Below are positions 15,417 through 15,430 of a stretch of 15,430 nucleotides of DNA, piece by piece. The stretch's first letter is position 1. Every line of letters starts with the position of its first letter. The notes beneath the pieces were generated by a model, which ran no database searches, was not told where the DNA came from, and worked only from the letters and a program-made list of their open reading frames with translations. A program made the translations under genes and the position numbers. Source of the stretch: an uncultured Flavobacteriales bacterium (GTDB taxonomy: Bacteria > Bacteroidota > Bacteroidia > Flavobacteriales > BACL11); assembly GCA_913052655.1 (NCBI GenBank), contig CAJXFN010000016.1, positions 1 to 15,430 of the forward strand, written 5' to 3'.

Positions 15417-15430
15417 ATGAAATTCCGAAA
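15417..15430 (+). CDS. Possible start of next gene (5' fragment only)
   Basis: ATG AAA TTC CGA AA begins four bases after the ugd stop and reads MKFR before the window ends. The close spacing after ugd in a polysaccharide operon makes a real start plausible, for example a sugar epimerase or glycosyltransferase gene, but four codons cannot identify it. Confidence 0.35.

Overview
The window reads as a strongly AT-rich piece of a Bacteroidota chromosome, most likely a marine member of the Flavobacteriales. The evidence is the type IX secretion/gliding gene run porP-gldK-gldL-gldM-gldN, start codons preceded by A/T-rich runs instead of Shine-Dalgarno sequences, candidate -7 elements of the TAnnTTTG type, and Bacteroidota-type LptE and MiaB proteins. 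I cannot name the genus. I see no insertion sequences, phage genes, CRISPR arrays, tRNA or rRNA; this looks like a stable core region.

Left part (1-3696, minus strand): a tightly packed operon read miaB -> sigma-54 activator -> lptE -> a conserved Bacteroidota protein cut by the window edge. Junctions are 2 bases, 1 base and a 1-base overlap (TAATG), so translational coupling is likely. It combines tRNA methylthiolation, an enhancer-binding protein with no sensor domain, and an outer-membrane LPS-assembly lipoprotein.

Centre left (3697-7373): a 187-base divergent control region with two related inverted repeats about 63 bp apart, each lying on a candidate promoter. It is followed by topA and, one base later, an arginase-fold protein that has lost two of the six metal ligands of the family and is probably a pseudoenzyme, although automatic annotation would call it formimidoylglutamase.

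Centre right (7485-13207): porP, gldK, gldL, gldM, gldN in the same order as the Porphyromonas gingivalis porPKLMN operon, closed by a clear intrinsic terminator. GldL and GldM form the proton-driven inner-membrane motor (Glu52 in a GldL membrane helix and Arg9 in GldM are retained). GldK and GldN form the periplasmic ring on the outer membrane, and PorP is an outer-membrane barrel. GldM carries a charged insertion that makes it longer than usual.

Right end (13238-15430): the start of a polysaccharide locus, with a short Wzz-like membrane protein abutting UDP-glucose 6-dehydrogenase (TAAATG), and the first codons of a possible further gene at the edge.

I found no convincing wholly new system. 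The best leads are the arginase-fold pseudoenzyme beside the secretion operon and the paired inverted repeats between miaB and topA.
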